Source: Pirellulales bacterium
Lineage (GTDB): Bacteria > Planctomycetota > Planctomycetia > Pirellulales > JAICIG01
Direction: 5' to 3'
NCBI GenBank assembly: GCA_025924495.1
Contig: JAICIG010000036.1
Span: 1-27,997, forward strand
DNA: 27,997 nucleotides
The position numbers and the translations under genes are program-made. The notes beneath the pieces were generated by a model. It had not been told where the DNA came from. It saw nothing but the letters and a program-made list of their open reading frames with translations, and did no database searches. Of this stretch, positions 1 to 7,959 are shown piece by piece; position 1 is the first letter of the stretch; each line of letters begins with the position of its first letter.

Positions 1-1
1 G

Positions 2-760
2 GCGGCGCCGGCCGTAGAAAATGATCGGTGGAAACTCGTCAAAGAACGAGGGCTGCCCGCTTATCGGCTGATACTAGTTGAAGATCCGAAGACGCAAGCT
101 TCCTGGCCGTTTGCCGGCGCGGTGGCCATCAGTCAGCAAGCATTGTTGACGACGGCGACCGTGGGCGTCGAATTGCAGAAGTTCCTCGATCGCGAGTGGC
201 GCGTCGCGGTGGCGCCCGATCCGCAGCAGACGCCGGTAGACATTAAGAGCGTGCGCGTGCATGCCGCCTTTCAGCACGAGACGGGCGCCGAGCAATTATA
301 TTTTGACATGGCGATTCTCGACGTGGCCGAACCGCTTACAGGGTTTGTGCAAATGGCCGCGCCCGCCGAACTGGGCGGACTCGAAACCGGGCAGCCGCTC
401 GCGTGCGTCGCGATCGATCACGCGGGCGATCCGATCGATCGATTTCAAGAGCTGCGTCCGCAGATTTACTCGAGCAACTTGTTTGCGGTGACAGGTTTGC
501 CGCCGCAGCCGGGCGGCCCGCAGTTGCTGCACTTGCGCGGAGAGATCAGCGCCAAGGCCGGAGGCAGCCCGATCTTCGACGATCAGGGGCGGCTGGTCGC
601 GCTGTACTGTGAACCGGCGCCGTCGAAGGAAGGCGAAGGGGTAAAGTTGCACATATCATACGCCAAGCTGATCGAGCCAGAGTTGATCTCGCTGGCGCTG
701 AGCGATCCGAACAATAAAATCTGGGTCGCGCCCGTGGCGACTCCTGCAAAGCAACCCTGA
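2..760 (+). CDS. Degenerate trypsin/HtrA-fold protein, 5' end outside window
   Basis: The frame is open from the left edge, so this is the last 252 residues of a longer protein. The GTG at 122 lies inside the coding frame and is not a credible start. The layout follows the two-barrel trypsin/HtrA fold. TTATVGVEL sits where the catalytic His motif (TNxHV) would be, FDMAILDV matches the Asp strand (DxALLxV), and AKAGGSPIFDDQGRLVAL matches the GNSGGPLFN..GxVVG segment. The His is absent and the catalytic Ser appears replaced by Gly, so it is probably not an active protease. It may be a binding or regulatory module; what precedes it cannot be seen. The next gene begins 18 nt after the stop, so the two are probably co-transcribed. 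The fold call rests on motif alignment by eye. Confidence 0.7.
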   Translation, partial: AAPAVENDRWKLVKERGLPAYRLILVEDPKTQASWPFAGAVAISQQALLTTATVGVELQKFLDREWRVAVAPDPQQTPVDIKSVRVHAAFQHETGAEQLYFDMAILDVAEPLTGFVQMAAPAELGGLETGQPLACVAIDHAGDPIDRFQELRPQIYSSNLFAVTGLPPQPGGPQLLHLRGEISAKAGGSPIFDDQGRLVALYCEPAPSKEGEGVKLHISYAKLIEPELISLALSDPNNKIWVAPVATPAKQP

Positions 761-778
761 CAATCGGAGGGCCGAAAC

Positions 779-1897
779 ATGATCCGCGGGAACTTCTCGA
801 TGCGGCGGTGCGCGTGGCGCTTCCCGGCGCCGGCGGCCTGTTGCTTATTGGCCGCGTGTTCGTTCTTCTCGGGCGCCGAACCGGCGCGGGCCCAAACAAT
901 CGTCCGCTTGCCCAACTCGACGGCGTCGATCTTCGCCGCCAACATCTTTGCGCAGGCAGACTACTTGCGAGCTCAAGGCAGCTTTATGGTGTCGGCCGCC
1001 GCGGCGCGGAAGATGCATGCCGAGGCGGCCGAACACGAAATGCGCAATGCCGTGCTGTGGGTGAACACCTACTTCGAACGCCGCCGGCTCAATCGCGAAT
1101 ATCGGGCCGCCGAGAATCCGGGCTTTCTGGAGAAACACGAGAAACGCCACGACCAGTACCATCGCGTGCTCAAGCACAGTTCCGACCTGGCCTTGGACGG
1201 CGACGTGACCGACGAGCTGAACTGGATGCTGCGCGACCTGTTGGCCAATACCTCCTTTGCGATCTTTTTGACCGACTCCGCCGATTCGCTGCTCAGCTCG
1301 CCCGACAACTTGCAGTTATCCGCCGCGCAGAAGCATCATCTGCGGCTCAGCGAGGGGAGGAATGTCGGCGGCAAGACTCTCGCGTTCCGAGCAGACACAG
1401 CCGAGGTGCTTGAAACGAAGTGGCCGATGGCGCTGCGCGACGAACGCTTCGACGCACTGCGGGCTGAGTTCGAACAGGCGCGCGACGCGGCGATGACCGA
1501 TCTGCGAACGAAGGACGCACTCAGCCGCGGGAACGAATCGCGGCTGATGAAAGCCGTCGACAACCTGACGATCGAGTTGAACGAGGCGTATCCGCACAAA
1601 CGGCAGACGCAATCGCCGCAGACCTTTTTGACCTACCTGACGTCAAAGCGTTACTTGCAAACGTTGGCCTTGTCGACATTCCGGCTGATCGAGACGCAAA
1701 GCGTATCGGCCTTCGACGAATCGTATCGGTTTAGCGGCAGCAGCGTGGCCGAACTGATGCAGCACATGATGACCAACGGCCTGCAGTTCGCGCCGCCCGA
1801 GCCGGGCGATGAGCCGACCTATCGCGTGGTCTTCACTTCGATGCGGGCGCTATACCTGGCGCTGGTACCGGACCCGGCGCAATCGCGGCAGCAGTAA
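779..1897 (+). CDS. Hypothetical exported protein (372 aa)
   Basis: I do not recognise this family. The ATG at 779 is preceded by GGAGG at a good distance, which fixes the start. The N-terminus is a signal sequence with a basic start (MRRCAWR), an Ala/Leu/Cys-rich core and two possible processing sites: a lipobox-like LAAC ending at Cys27, and an ARA-Q signal peptidase I site near residues 36-39. The mature part is charged and mostly helical in character, with a run rich in Glu, His and Arg (EKHEKRHDQYHRV, about residues 119-131) and no membrane segment. It follows the degenerate protease-like gene by 18 nt and is probably in the same transcript. It could be an envelope or periplasmic partner of that protein, but nothing in the sequence shows this. 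Confidence 0.8.
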   Translation: MIRGNFSMRRCAWRFPAPAACCLLAACSFFSGAEPARAQTIVRLPNSTASIFAANIFAQADYLRAQGSFMVSAAAARKMHAEAAEHEMRNAVLWVNTYFERRRLNREYRAAENPGFLEKHEKRHDQYHRVLKHSSDLALDGDVTDELNWMLRDLLANTSFAIFLTDSADSLLSSPDNLQLSAAQKHHLRLSEGRNVGGKTLAFRADTAEVLETKWPMALRDERFDALRAEFEQARDAAMTDLRTKDALSRGNESRLMKAVDNLTIELNEAYPHKRQTQSPQTFLTYLTSKRYLQTLALSTFRLIETQSVSAFDESYRFSGSSVAELMQHMMTNGLQFAPPEPGDEPTYRVVFTSMRALYLALVPDPAQSRQQ

Positions 1898-2048
1898 CAT
1901 ATAAAGGCAGAACTCAAAGGCACTTGCGTCATATACCACCTTTGGGTTACAAATCTCTTTGATTTGAGGGACGCCATGGGGTAAGTTCGGGGCTTCCTCG
2001 GTTAACTACGCCCCAGCGCGTACCCCCGCCGCCAGTCGGAGAGTACCC

Positions 2049-4670
2049 ATGAAGGTCGTTGAGGGTTGCCCTGCGGAATTTCTAATCCAGGGTTTCAAGC
2101 TGGGCAGGCTGGATGCCGCTACTGCCGAAACCGTCGGCCGCCACTTGCAGACCTGCGCTGCCTGCCGAGATCGAGCATTTGGCGGGACGCTCAGCGCGGC
2201 TGCTGAAAATCCAGCAGGCGGCGCTCCCCCGGGGCGTACGGCCTCTCGAGTCGACCGCACGTTCGTGCCGGGCGAATCGATTTCCAATGCCGTCCGCCCT
2301 GCGGAAACAGTCCCTCCTGGCGCCGCCGCGGGCCGCGCTCCGTCCGCCCCTTCGGCCGCTCCTGGCACTGGCATTCCGTCCGAGCTGGCGAACCATCCCG
2401 ATTATGAGGTGGTGAAAGAGTTGGGCCGCGGCGGCATGGGCGTGGTCTATCTCGCTCGCAATCGGATGATGGACCGGTTGGAAGTGCTCAAAGTCGTCAG
2501 CAAATCGCTGCTCGATCGGCCCGGAGCGCTCGAGCGGTTCCAGCAAGAGATCCGCTCGGCAGCACGGCTCAGCCATCCGAACATCGTGGGCGCGCATAGC
2601 GTGCTGCGGTTGGGCGAACTGCTGGTGCTCGCCATGGAATATGTCGACGGTCAGGATCTGGCGGCCTTCGTGCTCGAGCGCGGAGCGCTGCCGGTGGCGA
2701 ACGCGGCCTTCTATGCGCATCAGGCCGCTTTGGGTTTGCAGCACGCGCACGAAAAGGGGATGGTCCATCGCGACATCAAGCCGAACAATCTGATCTTGGC
2801 GCTCGAGGGCAGGAAACACGTCGTCAAGATTCTCGACTTCGGTTTAGCCAAGGCAACGAGCGAAAAGAGCGCCGACGCCGGCCTTACCAAGACCGGTCAG
2901 ATGCTCGGCACGCCCGACTATATCGCTCCCGAGCAAACGCTCGACGCGCAGAAGGCCGATATCCGCGCCGATATTTACAGCCTGGGTTGCACGCTCTACT
3001 TCCTGCTCTCGGGTCGGCCGCCCTTCGATGGCACGAGCCTGTATGCGATTTTGCAAGCGCACCACACCGTCGAAGCGAAGAGCCTGAACCTGGTTCGCGC
3101 CGACGTGCCTCCGGCGCTGGCCGCCGTCGTCGCCGGAATGATGGCCAAAGACCCAGCCCGCCGATACCAGACGCCGATCGACGTCGCTCGGGCTTTAGTT
3201 CCGTTTTTCAAAGGCGGACAACCTGCCGGTGAAGCGCAGGTTTCTGCCGCGGCAGCGCCGAATGTACGCGCCGCTTCGGCCGGAGCTGCGCCGGCGCCCA
3301 TCCCCATAACGAACCGGCCTACCGCGCCTCGCGAGGCGACGATGTTGGAATCGCCCGCCGCCGGACCTGTGCCGGACAGTTCACCTGCGGCGACAAGTTC
3401 CTCTCGTCGACAGCTTGGCATTGCCATCGCAGTCGGGCTGCTGGTCGCGGCGGTGGCGACCGCTGGTGCAATCCTCTTCAAGCCGGGCCAGCCTGCAGCA
3501 ACCGCCCATGCCGGCAGCGGTGAGACATTGACCAACGACCAGCCGCCGGCTTCAACAACTGAAGCGAAGCCGACGCAATCTCCACAGGCTCGCCCGCAGG
3601 ACGCCGGCTCGGCCCAGCTCGATGCCGTGCGCGAGATTAAGCCAGCGCTGGAAAGCGCGGCTCCCGCGGTCCCTCCACTCGCGCCGCCCGTTCAGCCGGT
3701 TGGCGTTCAGATGCCGACCACGTCGCCGCCGGGTCTCGCGCCGCCTGCCGCAGGGCCGTTGCCATCCGGTCCATTGCCATCCGGGCCGCTCTCCACCGGG
3801 CCGCTCCCCACCGGGCCATTACCGAACGCGCAGCCGCCAGTGGCCGCAGAAAATCAGACTGCGCCGCCGGCGGTTCCTGCGGCAGCCAGTCCGCCCTCGG
3901 CGCCAAGCGCGGCATTGCCGACGGCCTGGACCCAAGACATCGAGTTGCCCCAGGGTAAAAAGTTTGCCGTCAACCAGATCGATCTGTCGCCCGATCGGCT
4001 GCAAGCCATGAAGAACGCCATGGGCAAGAACCCGTTTGAAATGACGTATTCCGAGGATAACTCGTCGAGCATCTCGGGCTCGTTGAAGGGAAAACTGAAC
4101 GGACCGACGTTGTCGAGTTCCGCCAGCGACAGTCTGATCTGGGCGGCCAACTACAAAGACGCGAGCCGCGATGGGCCGCTCCGCATCTGGGACGGCAATG
4201 GCGATCTGATGCTGTATGCCGAGTACAAGGCGGATTACCAAGGCACGCGTCTCAACGGGATGACGTGCATTTTCCAGAACGGTTTGCCTTGGGTGCTGTT
4301 GCAGTACAACGCCGGCAAGCTGGCAGCCTCGTACCTGGTCGAGTTCTCCTCGGGGACGCCTGTAGCCCAGCCGCTTGAATCTGGCGCTGCATCCGCGGGC
4401 GACCAAGACCCCTTGGGCGCGGCGCTTTCGCGCCTGGCCAAGCTGGAAGAGGAGCTCACCGTGCGCGAGCGAGCGATCAAACGCGGGCTGGCTGAAGCGT
4501 TCAAAGACGCCGATCTGGCCAAGAAGCAGACGGCCGCCCGCAAGGGAAGCGTGCAAAAGCGATACGCCATCATGCGCCGCGGCGCCGCTCGCGACGCTCA
4601 GAAGTCGCGCGAGGCCGACGCCGCCATCCGAGCCGGCATGCTCATCAACGGCGCCGGCGCCGCGTTCTAG
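2049..4670 (+). CDS. Transmembrane Ser/Thr protein kinase with N-terminal zinc finger
   Basis: This 873-residue kinase starts at an ATG preceded by GGAGAG. Residues 7-39 hold Cys7 and His32-x3-Cys36-x2-Cys39, the pattern of anti-sigma zf-HC2 zinc fingers. The kinase domain spans about 119-387: Gly-rich loop GRGGMGVV (126-133), Lys148 in VLKVV, Glu167, HRDIKPNN (catalytic Asp242), DFGLA (263-267) and APE (293-295). All residues needed for activity are present. One membrane helix lies at about 455-476. After it come a long Pro/Ala linker with five GPLPS-type repeats (569-593), a domain at about 665-765 rich in Trp, Tyr and Gly that resembles MORN or YwqK-like repeats, and a charged helical or coiled-coil tail (792-865). 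Finger and kinase are expected in the cytoplasm, the rest outside. No cognate phosphatase or sigma factor is adjacent, so substrates are unknown. Confidence 0.93.
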   Translation: MKVVEGCPAEFLIQGFKLGRLDAATAETVGRHLQTCAACRDRAFGGTLSAAAENPAGGAPPGRTASRVDRTFVPGESISNAVRPAETVPPGAAAGRAPSAPSAAPGTGIPSELANHPDYEVVKELGRGGMGVVYLARNRMMDRLEVLKVVSKSLLDRPGALERFQQEIRSAARLSHPNIVGAHSVLRLGELLVLAMEYVDGQDLAAFVLERGALPVANAAFYAHQAALGLQHAHEKGMVHRDIKPNNLILALEGRKHVVKILDFGLAKATSEKSADAGLTKTGQMLGTPDYIAPEQTLDAQKADIRADIYSLGCTLYFLLSGRPPFDGTSLYAILQAHHTVEAKSLNLVRADVPPALAAVVAGMMAKDPARRYQTPIDVARALVPFFKGGQPAGEAQVSAAAAPNVRAASAGAAPAPIPITNRPTAPREATMLESPAAGPVPDSSPAATSSSRRQLGIAIAVGLLVAAVATAGAILFKPGQPAATAHAGSGETLTNDQPPASTTEAKPTQSPQARPQDAGSAQLDAVREIKPALESAAPAVPPLAPPVQPVGVQMPTTSPPGLAPPAAGPLPSGPLPSGPLSTGPLPTGPLPNAQPPVAAENQTAPPAVPAAASPPSAPSAALPTAWTQDIELPQGKKFAVNQIDLSPDRLQAMKNAMGKNPFEMTYSEDNSSSISGSLKGKLNGPTLSSSASDSLIWAANYKDASRDGPLRIWDGNGDLMLYAEYKADYQGTRLNGMTCIFQNGLPWVLLQYNAGKLAASYLVEFSSGTPVAQPLESGAASAGDQDPLGAALSRLAKLEEELTVRERAIKRGLAEAFKDADLAKKQTAARKGSVQKRYAIMRRGAARDAQKSREADAAIRAGMLINGAGAAF
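3753..3827 (+). repeat. Five 15-nt in-frame repeats encoding GPLP[S/T]
   Basis: Five tandem 15-nt units inside the kinase gene encode GPLPS, GPLPS, GPLST, GPLPT and GPLPN (residues 569-593). The first two units are nearly identical at DNA level and the rest differ mainly at third positions. The unit length keeps the frame, so copy number could vary without breaking the gene. The repeats lengthen the Pro-rich linker between the membrane helix and the C-terminal domain. Confidence 0.85.
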
Positions 4671-5120
4671 AGATGGTCGGATAGATCGCGGCGATTTTTA
4701 AGCGAAGTCTATCGGAACGTAAAACGCAGCTTTACGTTGTCACCGCTAAAAGACGCCGATCTGCACTGATCAGTGAATGTCGATGTTGAATCCGTCCTTA
4801 GCGGAGTTTACGAGACTGCATTGCTGCGGCGCTTTGCTCGGGCAAACAGGCGCCCGCCCGGACAAGCTCTTCGGGCACTGACAACCTCGTTGCCGAGTTG
4901 CGGCAAACAGCCTTCCGACGGGCCCAACTGTCTGAAGTTCGGGCCAGGTCTTGCTGATTTATCCATGCCAATTCTTGCGCAAAGGCGTCAAAGCGTTGAC
5001 GGCGCTCTTGGCGGCAAGTAGTCTAATCGCGGCGCTTGAAGCATGGCGGCGATTCGCGTCCAGTGGGCTTCCGATCGAACGGGGCCTGTTTCGTTGGTCT
5101 CTGGCACAGCGAGGACACAC
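4671..5120. other. Intergenic region, 450 nt, with one hairpin
   Basis: No convincing gene is present. The only open frame of note (4773-5021, +) encodes a low-complexity Arg/Pro/Leu peptide with no Shine-Dalgarno and no family features. The stretch holds a perfect 8-bp inverted repeat near its left end (4716-4738) and, towards the right, a TTGACG at 4996-5001 and a TCTAAT at 5022-5027. The 20-nt spacing between those two is too long for a standard sigma70 promoter, so they are only a weak hint of a promoter for the following exported protein. Confidence 0.6.
4716..4738. terminator. Perfect 8-bp stem-loop after the kinase gene (possible terminator)
   Basis: AACGTAAA at 4716-4723 and TTTACGTT at 4731-4738 are exact reverse complements separated by a 7-nt loop, starting 45 nt after the kinase stop. 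The stem is A/T-rich and no T-run follows on the plus strand, so it is not a textbook Rho-independent terminator. A protein-binding operator for the downstream gene is the main alternative. Confidence 0.35.
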
Positions 5121-6521
5121 GTGAATACCGCATTTCTGTCTCAGCGTTCGCAAATCGGCGGTCGTCGGAAAAATCAGAATCGCCGTCTTCCTTCGGCAAA
5201 TTCTTCGGCGAGACTGCGGCGCCTGCAGCTCGAAGCGCTTGAACATCGGACGATGATGACGGTGGTTGCGCAAGGCATCCAGTCAATTCAGGCTGCGGAA
5301 GGCGTCGCCCTAAACAACGTCTTGCTGGCCCAGTTCACCGATCCGCTGGGCAACCTGCCGCTGGCCAGCTATGCAGCCGACATCAATTGGGGCGATGGCG
5401 GCAGTTCGTCAGGGATCGTGAGCTTCGACGCCTCGACTGGCATCTATTCCGTGAACGGGAGCCACGTCTACGCCGAGGATGGCAACGATAGCATCACCGT
5501 GCTGGTCCATCGCGCCGGCTCGTCCGATACGACGCTGAACGCGCTGGCGACGGTTGCCGAACAGCCGATCACCGCGCTGCCCTTGAACTTGACGGGTTCC
5601 GCGGGCGTTCCCCTGGGCCAGCACGCCGGCGTCGGTTATGGCGAGGTGATCGCCTCCATCAGGCAAGACATCTCAGCCGACCTGGAGACATTTACGGCCG
5701 CCATCAATTGGGGCGATGGCACGACCGCCAATGGCACCGCCTTCATCGATCTTTCGCTGCTTCCCGACATACAACATCGCACCTACAGCGTGTTCAACGT
5801 CCATACTTACACGCAGCCCGGAACCTATTCGATCACGGTGGTGTTCAGCGAGCATGGAGTTCCCCAGGCGACGGTCGTCTCGACGGCGACGATCAGCGGC
5901 AGCGCCAACCAGCAATTTGTCGATCATGTATATCGAGACCTGCTCGACCGTCCGGCCGATGCCAATGGGTTAGCCGCGTGGGTGTTGCAGCTTGATCGAG
6001 GAATATCGCGCAGCCAGGTCGTTGCACAGATCGAGCAGAGCGCTGAATACCGGCAAGACGTCGTCATGGGGCTGTACCAGAAGTACCTGCACCGATCGGC
6101 CGATCCCGCGGCGCTAGCGATGGGCGTGCAATTCCTTGCCCACGGCGCGACCGACGAACAATTGGCGGAGATCCTCGTCAGTTCGCAAGAGTATTTTGCC
6201 TTGCACGGCGGCGCCAACGGCGGCTTCCTCGACGCATTATATCAGGACGCGCTGAACCGGCCGATCGACGCACAAAGCAAGGCCGCCTTCGAACAGGCTC
6301 TCGCCGTCGGGGCAACTCGCACGCAGGTTGCCGTCCTGGTTTTCGGCAGCCACGAGTATCACGCCGACGTTGTCGATGCGGCTTATCTGCATTTGCTCCA
6401 TCGCCATGCCGATGCCGGCGGACTGGCCTATTGGTCCGCCCGACTCGACGCCGGCGCTACCGACGAACAGCTCTTCGCCGCCCTCGCCGCCTCCGACGAA
6501 TATTTCAATCAGCCCGCGTAA
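5121..6521 (+). CDS. Exported protein with LEALExR sorting motif, two PKD-like and four DUF4214-like repeats
   Basis: I chose the GTG at 5121 because GAGGA lies 5 nt upstream; an ATG at 5043 in the same frame lacks such a site and would add 26 residues. From the GTG the protein has 466 residues. A basic N-terminus leads to RLQLEALEHRTMM (about 34-46), the planctomycete-type N-terminal motif found on many large extracellular proteins. Two PKD-like beta-sandwich modules follow, each marked by INWGDG (88-93 and 195-200). The C-terminal half has four helical repeats of about 45-50 residues (265-311, 315-359, 369-414, 418-462), each of the form 'LYxxxLxRxAD..GL..W...L..GxT..Q....S.EY', matching DUF4214 (phycobilisome-linker-like). 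It is probably a surface or matrix protein; ligands are unknown. Confidence 0.85.
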   Translation: MNTAFLSQRSQIGGRRKNQNRRLPSANSSARLRRLQLEALEHRTMMTVVAQGIQSIQAAEGVALNNVLLAQFTDPLGNLPLASYAADINWGDGGSSSGIVSFDASTGIYSVNGSHVYAEDGNDSITVLVHRAGSSDTTLNALATVAEQPITALPLNLTGSAGVPLGQHAGVGYGEVIASIRQDISADLETFTAAINWGDGTTANGTAFIDLSLLPDIQHRTYSVFNVHTYTQPGTYSITVVFSEHGVPQATVVSTATISGSANQQFVDHVYRDLLDRPADANGLAAWVLQLDRGISRSQVVAQIEQSAEYRQDVVMGLYQKYLHRSADPAALAMGVQFLAHGATDEQLAEILVSSQEYFALHGGANGGFLDALYQDALNRPIDAQSKAAFEQALAVGATRTQVAVLVFGSHEYHADVVDAAYLHLLHRHADAGGLAYWSARLDAGATDEQLFAALAASDEYFNQPA

Positions 6522-6653
6522 TGTCCTTATTGGGCCCCCAGCGGTTCACTATACGGACGACTTGCTGAACTTGTGATCTCGCCCGATCCGGCGCGATGTT
6601 CTTTGTTTCCGCGCTCGTGCGGCGATACGGCAGCGAATTTGCACTCGGGGATT

Positions 6654-6962
6654 TCAACGATTTCGATCGTCTCTTGAGCCGCCAGCCGATCGCCGTGCAT
6701 GCCAGACCGAGAGCGGCACGACGAGCAGCCAATAGCACAGTGTCAGCGAGACCGCGCTCAGCATGCAAAACGTGGCGAGCATGGCAGAGGGCCACTGTAA
6801 CGGATCCCTGTCGGCAGCGTGAAAACAGCCAAAGATAAAGGCGCCGATGAAGCTCAGCCAAGCCATTTGGACGATCCGCCTGGCAATCGATCTGACCGTC
6901 CTCCCAGTTCCCGCCGCAGGCTGAGATCGGGGCGGCGCGTAGGGATTTCGATCGGCATTCAT
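6654..6962 (-). CDS. Small membrane protein with N-terminal NPYAPP motif (102 aa)
   Basis: This frame gives MNADRNPYAPPRS at its N-terminus. 'NPY' followed by Pro near residue 6 is a recurrent start of short planctomycete membrane proteins. The ATG at 6962 is preceded by AGGA with a 7-nt spacer, which selects it over the upstream in-frame ATG at 7007. Two hydrophobic helices lie at about 33-48 and 60-86, separated by a short polar loop (HAADRDPLQW), and a basic tail follows (HARRSAGGSRDDRNR). The larger frame over the same stretch (6505-7053, -) has no such features and is a shadow. Function is unknown. It is convergent with the DUF4214-like gene and divergent from the gene at 7216. The intergenic side carries an 18-bp palindrome. 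Confidence 0.75.
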   Translation of the reverse strand: MNADRNPYAPPRSQPAAGTGRTVRSIARRIVQMAWLSFIGAFIFGCFHAADRDPLQWPSAMLATFCMLSAVSLTLCYWLLVVPLSVWHARRSAGGSRDDRNR

Positions 6963-6991
6963 CGGCCGTTCCTGCGCATATCGCAATGATG

Positions 6992-7015
6992 AATTGCAGC
7001 TCTGCAATTATTCTA
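6992..7015 (-). promoter_or_regulatory. 18-bp dyad next to a -10-like box upstream of the small membrane protein gene
   Basis: AATTGCAG (6992-6999) and CTGCAATT (7002-7009) are exact reverse complements with a 2-nt centre, typical of a dimeric repressor site. Directly upstream in the minus direction, 7010-7015 reads TAGAAT, a 5/6 match to the sigma70 -10 box. The dyad would therefore cover the transcription start of the gene beginning at 6962. A matching -35 box is not convincing: TTGAAG lies about 20 nt further upstream. Confidence 0.35.
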
Positions 7016-7039
7016 ATTGCCTGATCCGCGAACCGCTTC

Positions 7040-7142
7040 AACCTCGCGAGCATATTGCATTATTTTCGTCAACTTCGCTGGCAAAGCGAGGTTCGTTTGC
7101 ACGGCCACGCGCCCGGCCGGCTGCGGCAGTGCGCGAACCTCG
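7040..7142. promoter_or_regulatory. Three AACCTCG heptamers in the divergent intergenic region
   Basis: AACCTCG occurs at 7040-7046 and 7136-7142 in direct orientation and as CGAGGTT at 7087-7093. The inverted pair extends to 9 bp, CGAGGTTCG (7087-7095) with CGAACCTCG (7134-7142). The sites lie at about 45-50 nt intervals between the divergent genes starting at 6962 and 7216, as operator half-sites might. Chance in GC-rich sequence is a real alternative. Confidence 0.2.
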
Positions 7143-7215
7143 ATGGCGTGTCGCTTGTCTAGCGCGATCGGCTGCCATTTTTAAAAGCGCCGATTAATAG
7201 GTTATCGGAGTTTCG

Positions 7216-7959
7216 ATGAACGTCGAAGTCGTACCGCTGCTGGAACTGGCGCGCGAATTGTACGTCATGCCGCAGGGCCGGAAGCGGTTCGAGCAGTATC
7301 TGCGCACGATGATCAACGAGCGGCGCGATGAACTTCGCCTGGCGCCGCTCGTGATCATGAACCCCATGGCGCGCGAACATGTGACGGCGCTCATCGACAA
7401 TCTCTTGGCAATCGACGCCGAAGCGATTGCCCAAGACGCGATTCGCGCTGCCTTGCCGTCGCTCGCCGCAACGCCGGGCGATTTCCGGTTGGGGCTGGTC
7501 GTGGCCGATGATGCTCGGGGCGGCTGGACCAATCGTTACGATTACGAGTACTGCTTGCGCTTTGCAGAGCGCCCTGCCGCTCAACAAGACTGGCTGGCGG
7601 GCGTGTTGTGGAGCAGCGAACCAGTGAGCCCGCAAGCGGTGCGCGGGGCCGCTCTGACCGCCGTGTTTCGTGCGGCGTATGTCGCACGGCACGGCGTCGC
7701 CGGCGCCCTCGAACAAATGTTGAGGCAAGAAGGGACCGTGATGATGCAGGCAGGATGCCGCGGCTCCGTGCTGGACGATGAGGATCTGGCGTACACGCGA
7801 GAGATACTTGCACCGCACCTGCAATTGACGGGCAAACGCATCGCGATCGAATGCCTGTTTGGCGATACGGCGGCGCGATCGCTTGGGTTCACGCCGCGCG
7901 GGCTCAGCCTGTGGGCTGGCCTGGCCCTGGCCTTGCACACTGCCCGCGGCCGGGCTTAA
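7216..7959 (+). CDS. Hypothetical protein (247 aa), probably cytoplasmic
   Basis: I do not recognise this family. The ATG at 7216 follows CGGAG at a normal distance. There is no signal peptide or membrane helix, so it is likely cytoplasmic. The N-terminal third is helical and charged (QGRKRFEQYLRTMINERRDEL). The middle has a Trp/Tyr-rich patch (GGWTNRYDYEYCLRF, about residues 99-113), and the last part is hydrophobic (GLSLWAGLALALHTARG). Base composition and third-position GC match its neighbours, so it reads as a native gene. It is divergent from the small membrane protein and convergent with the YWTD propeller gene, whose stop codon overlaps its own within a TTAA. Expression therefore probably depends on a promoter in 6963-7215. 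Confidence 0.8.
   Translation: MNVEVVPLLELARELYVMPQGRKRFEQYLRTMINERRDELRLAPLVIMNPMAREHVTALIDNLLAIDAEAIAQDAIRAALPSLAATPGDFRLGLVVADDARGGWTNRYDYEYCLRFAERPAAQQDWLAGVLWSSEPVSPQAVRGAALTAVFRAAYVARHGVAGALEQMLRQEGTVMMQAGCRGSVLDDEDLAYTREILAPHLQLTGKRIAIECLFGDTAARSLGFTPRGLSLWAGLALALHTARGRA

Noticed and set aside
1950..1966. Small hairpin CAAATC/GATTTG in the gap before the kinase gene
   Set aside because: Only 6 bp, A/T-rich and without a T-run, so not a credible terminator; it may occur by chance.
4773..5021. An 82-residue plus-strand frame in the gap after the kinase
   Set aside because: Composition looks non-coding, and there is no Shine-Dalgarno or recognisable motif.
6505..7053. A 182-residue minus-strand frame over the small membrane protein
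   Set aside because: The competing frame has NPYAPP, two membrane helices and an AGGA site; this one has no comparable features.
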